42,633 bases of DNA. Origin: JAAEQG01 sp023133475. GTDB taxonomy: Bacteria; Planctomycetota; Phycisphaerae; UBA1845. The notes beneath the pieces were generated by a model, which saw nothing but the letters and a program-made list of their open reading frames with translations, ran no database searches and had not been told where the DNA came from. Both the position numbers and the translations under genes were made by a program. Where the stretch lies: assembly GCA_030631415.1 (NCBI GenBank), contig DAOVLE010000011.1, forward strand, positions 1 through 42,633. The letters run 5' to 3'. Below, piece by piece: positions 42,470 through 42,633 of this stretch (its first letter is position 1; the number at the start of each line of letters is the position of its first letter).

Positions 42470-42633
42470 GTTTGGCGGCAACAATCCGCAACGTTTAGCG
42501 GCGACCCGAAGGGGAGCGTGGAGTGTAAGTGTGAAAAACTGAGAAAACGGCGTAATCACCGTTGTAGGGCGGGTTTCACCCGCCGCCGGCAAGTGAAACG
42601 TAACGCCATAGACGGCGGGTGAAACCCGCCCTA
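42470..42633. repeat. GTTTAGCGGCGACCC element and truncated 71-bp element at window end
   Basis: CAACGTTTAGCGGCGACCCG and a following GGGGAGCGTGGAGTG (42488-42525) repeat the block at about 11336-11375. A 71-bp palindromic element begins at 42564 and is cut by the window end after 70 nt. It is inverted relative to the copy at 40400-40470. Confidence 0.9.

Noticed and set aside
11109..42633. CRISPR array among the many repeats
   Set aside because: Repeats are palindromic or 7-nt tandem units without regular spacers, and no cas gene is present.

Overview
The window looks like part of a GC-rich planctomycete chromosome, most likely from a Phycisphaerae-type bacterium. This is inferred from the combination of features, not from a marker gene. 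The clues are a PEP-CTERM surface protein, zinc ribbons of the C-x2-CGYNLR type inside a transporter, a short Hc1/histone-H1-like basic protein, an oleA/oleB pair, several lipoproteins, Asp-Asn-rich linkers, and gaps packed with palindromic and heptanucleotide repeats.

Layout. 270-6949 (minus) is one tight operon: a beta-barrel outer-membrane protein, an NHL lipoprotein, a 12-haem cytochrome, a 4-haem cytochrome and a second NHL lipoprotein. It has the composition of a porin-cytochrome extracellular electron transfer conduit. 7497-10561 (plus) holds a PepT tripeptidase and a POT-like transporter with three zinc ribbons. A tRNA-Asn with its terminator follows at 10771-10884. 11465-14082 (minus) is rnc-oleA-oleB. 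14403-15638 (minus) is an MFS transporter. 15973-18272 (plus) has a conserved unknown protein, a LolA-like lipoprotein and an AMMECR1 protein. 18325-24148 (minus) has a B12-binding radical SAM protein, a PEP-CTERM protein with a structured leader, and a prolyl oligopeptidase lipoprotein. 24497-31309 (plus) has a DJ-1/PfpI protein and a pta...ackA pair split by a PtuA/PtuB-like ATPase-HNH nuclease module (28063-30062). 31533-35437 (plus) has a large secreted subtilase with PKD domains and a possible C-terminal anchor, then a small unknown protein. 35700-39216 (minus) is TPR protein-holA-lipoprotein. 39599-42428 (plus) has the Hc1-like protein, a FabZ-like dehydratase and a two-TM coiled-coil protein.

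How it fits together (inference). Secreted and envelope proteases, the peptide transporter and PepT would feed amino acids into catabolism. Pta/AckA would give acetate and ATP, and the cytochrome conduit could pass electrons outward. No inner-membrane quinol oxidase for that route is visible here.

The gaps are unusually rich in repeats. One palindromic family occurs in exact size classes of 57, 71 and 91 bp, all bounded by GTAGGGYGGG and its complement. At least five heptanucleotide tandem-repeat families occur. Several genes take their stop codon from a repeat.
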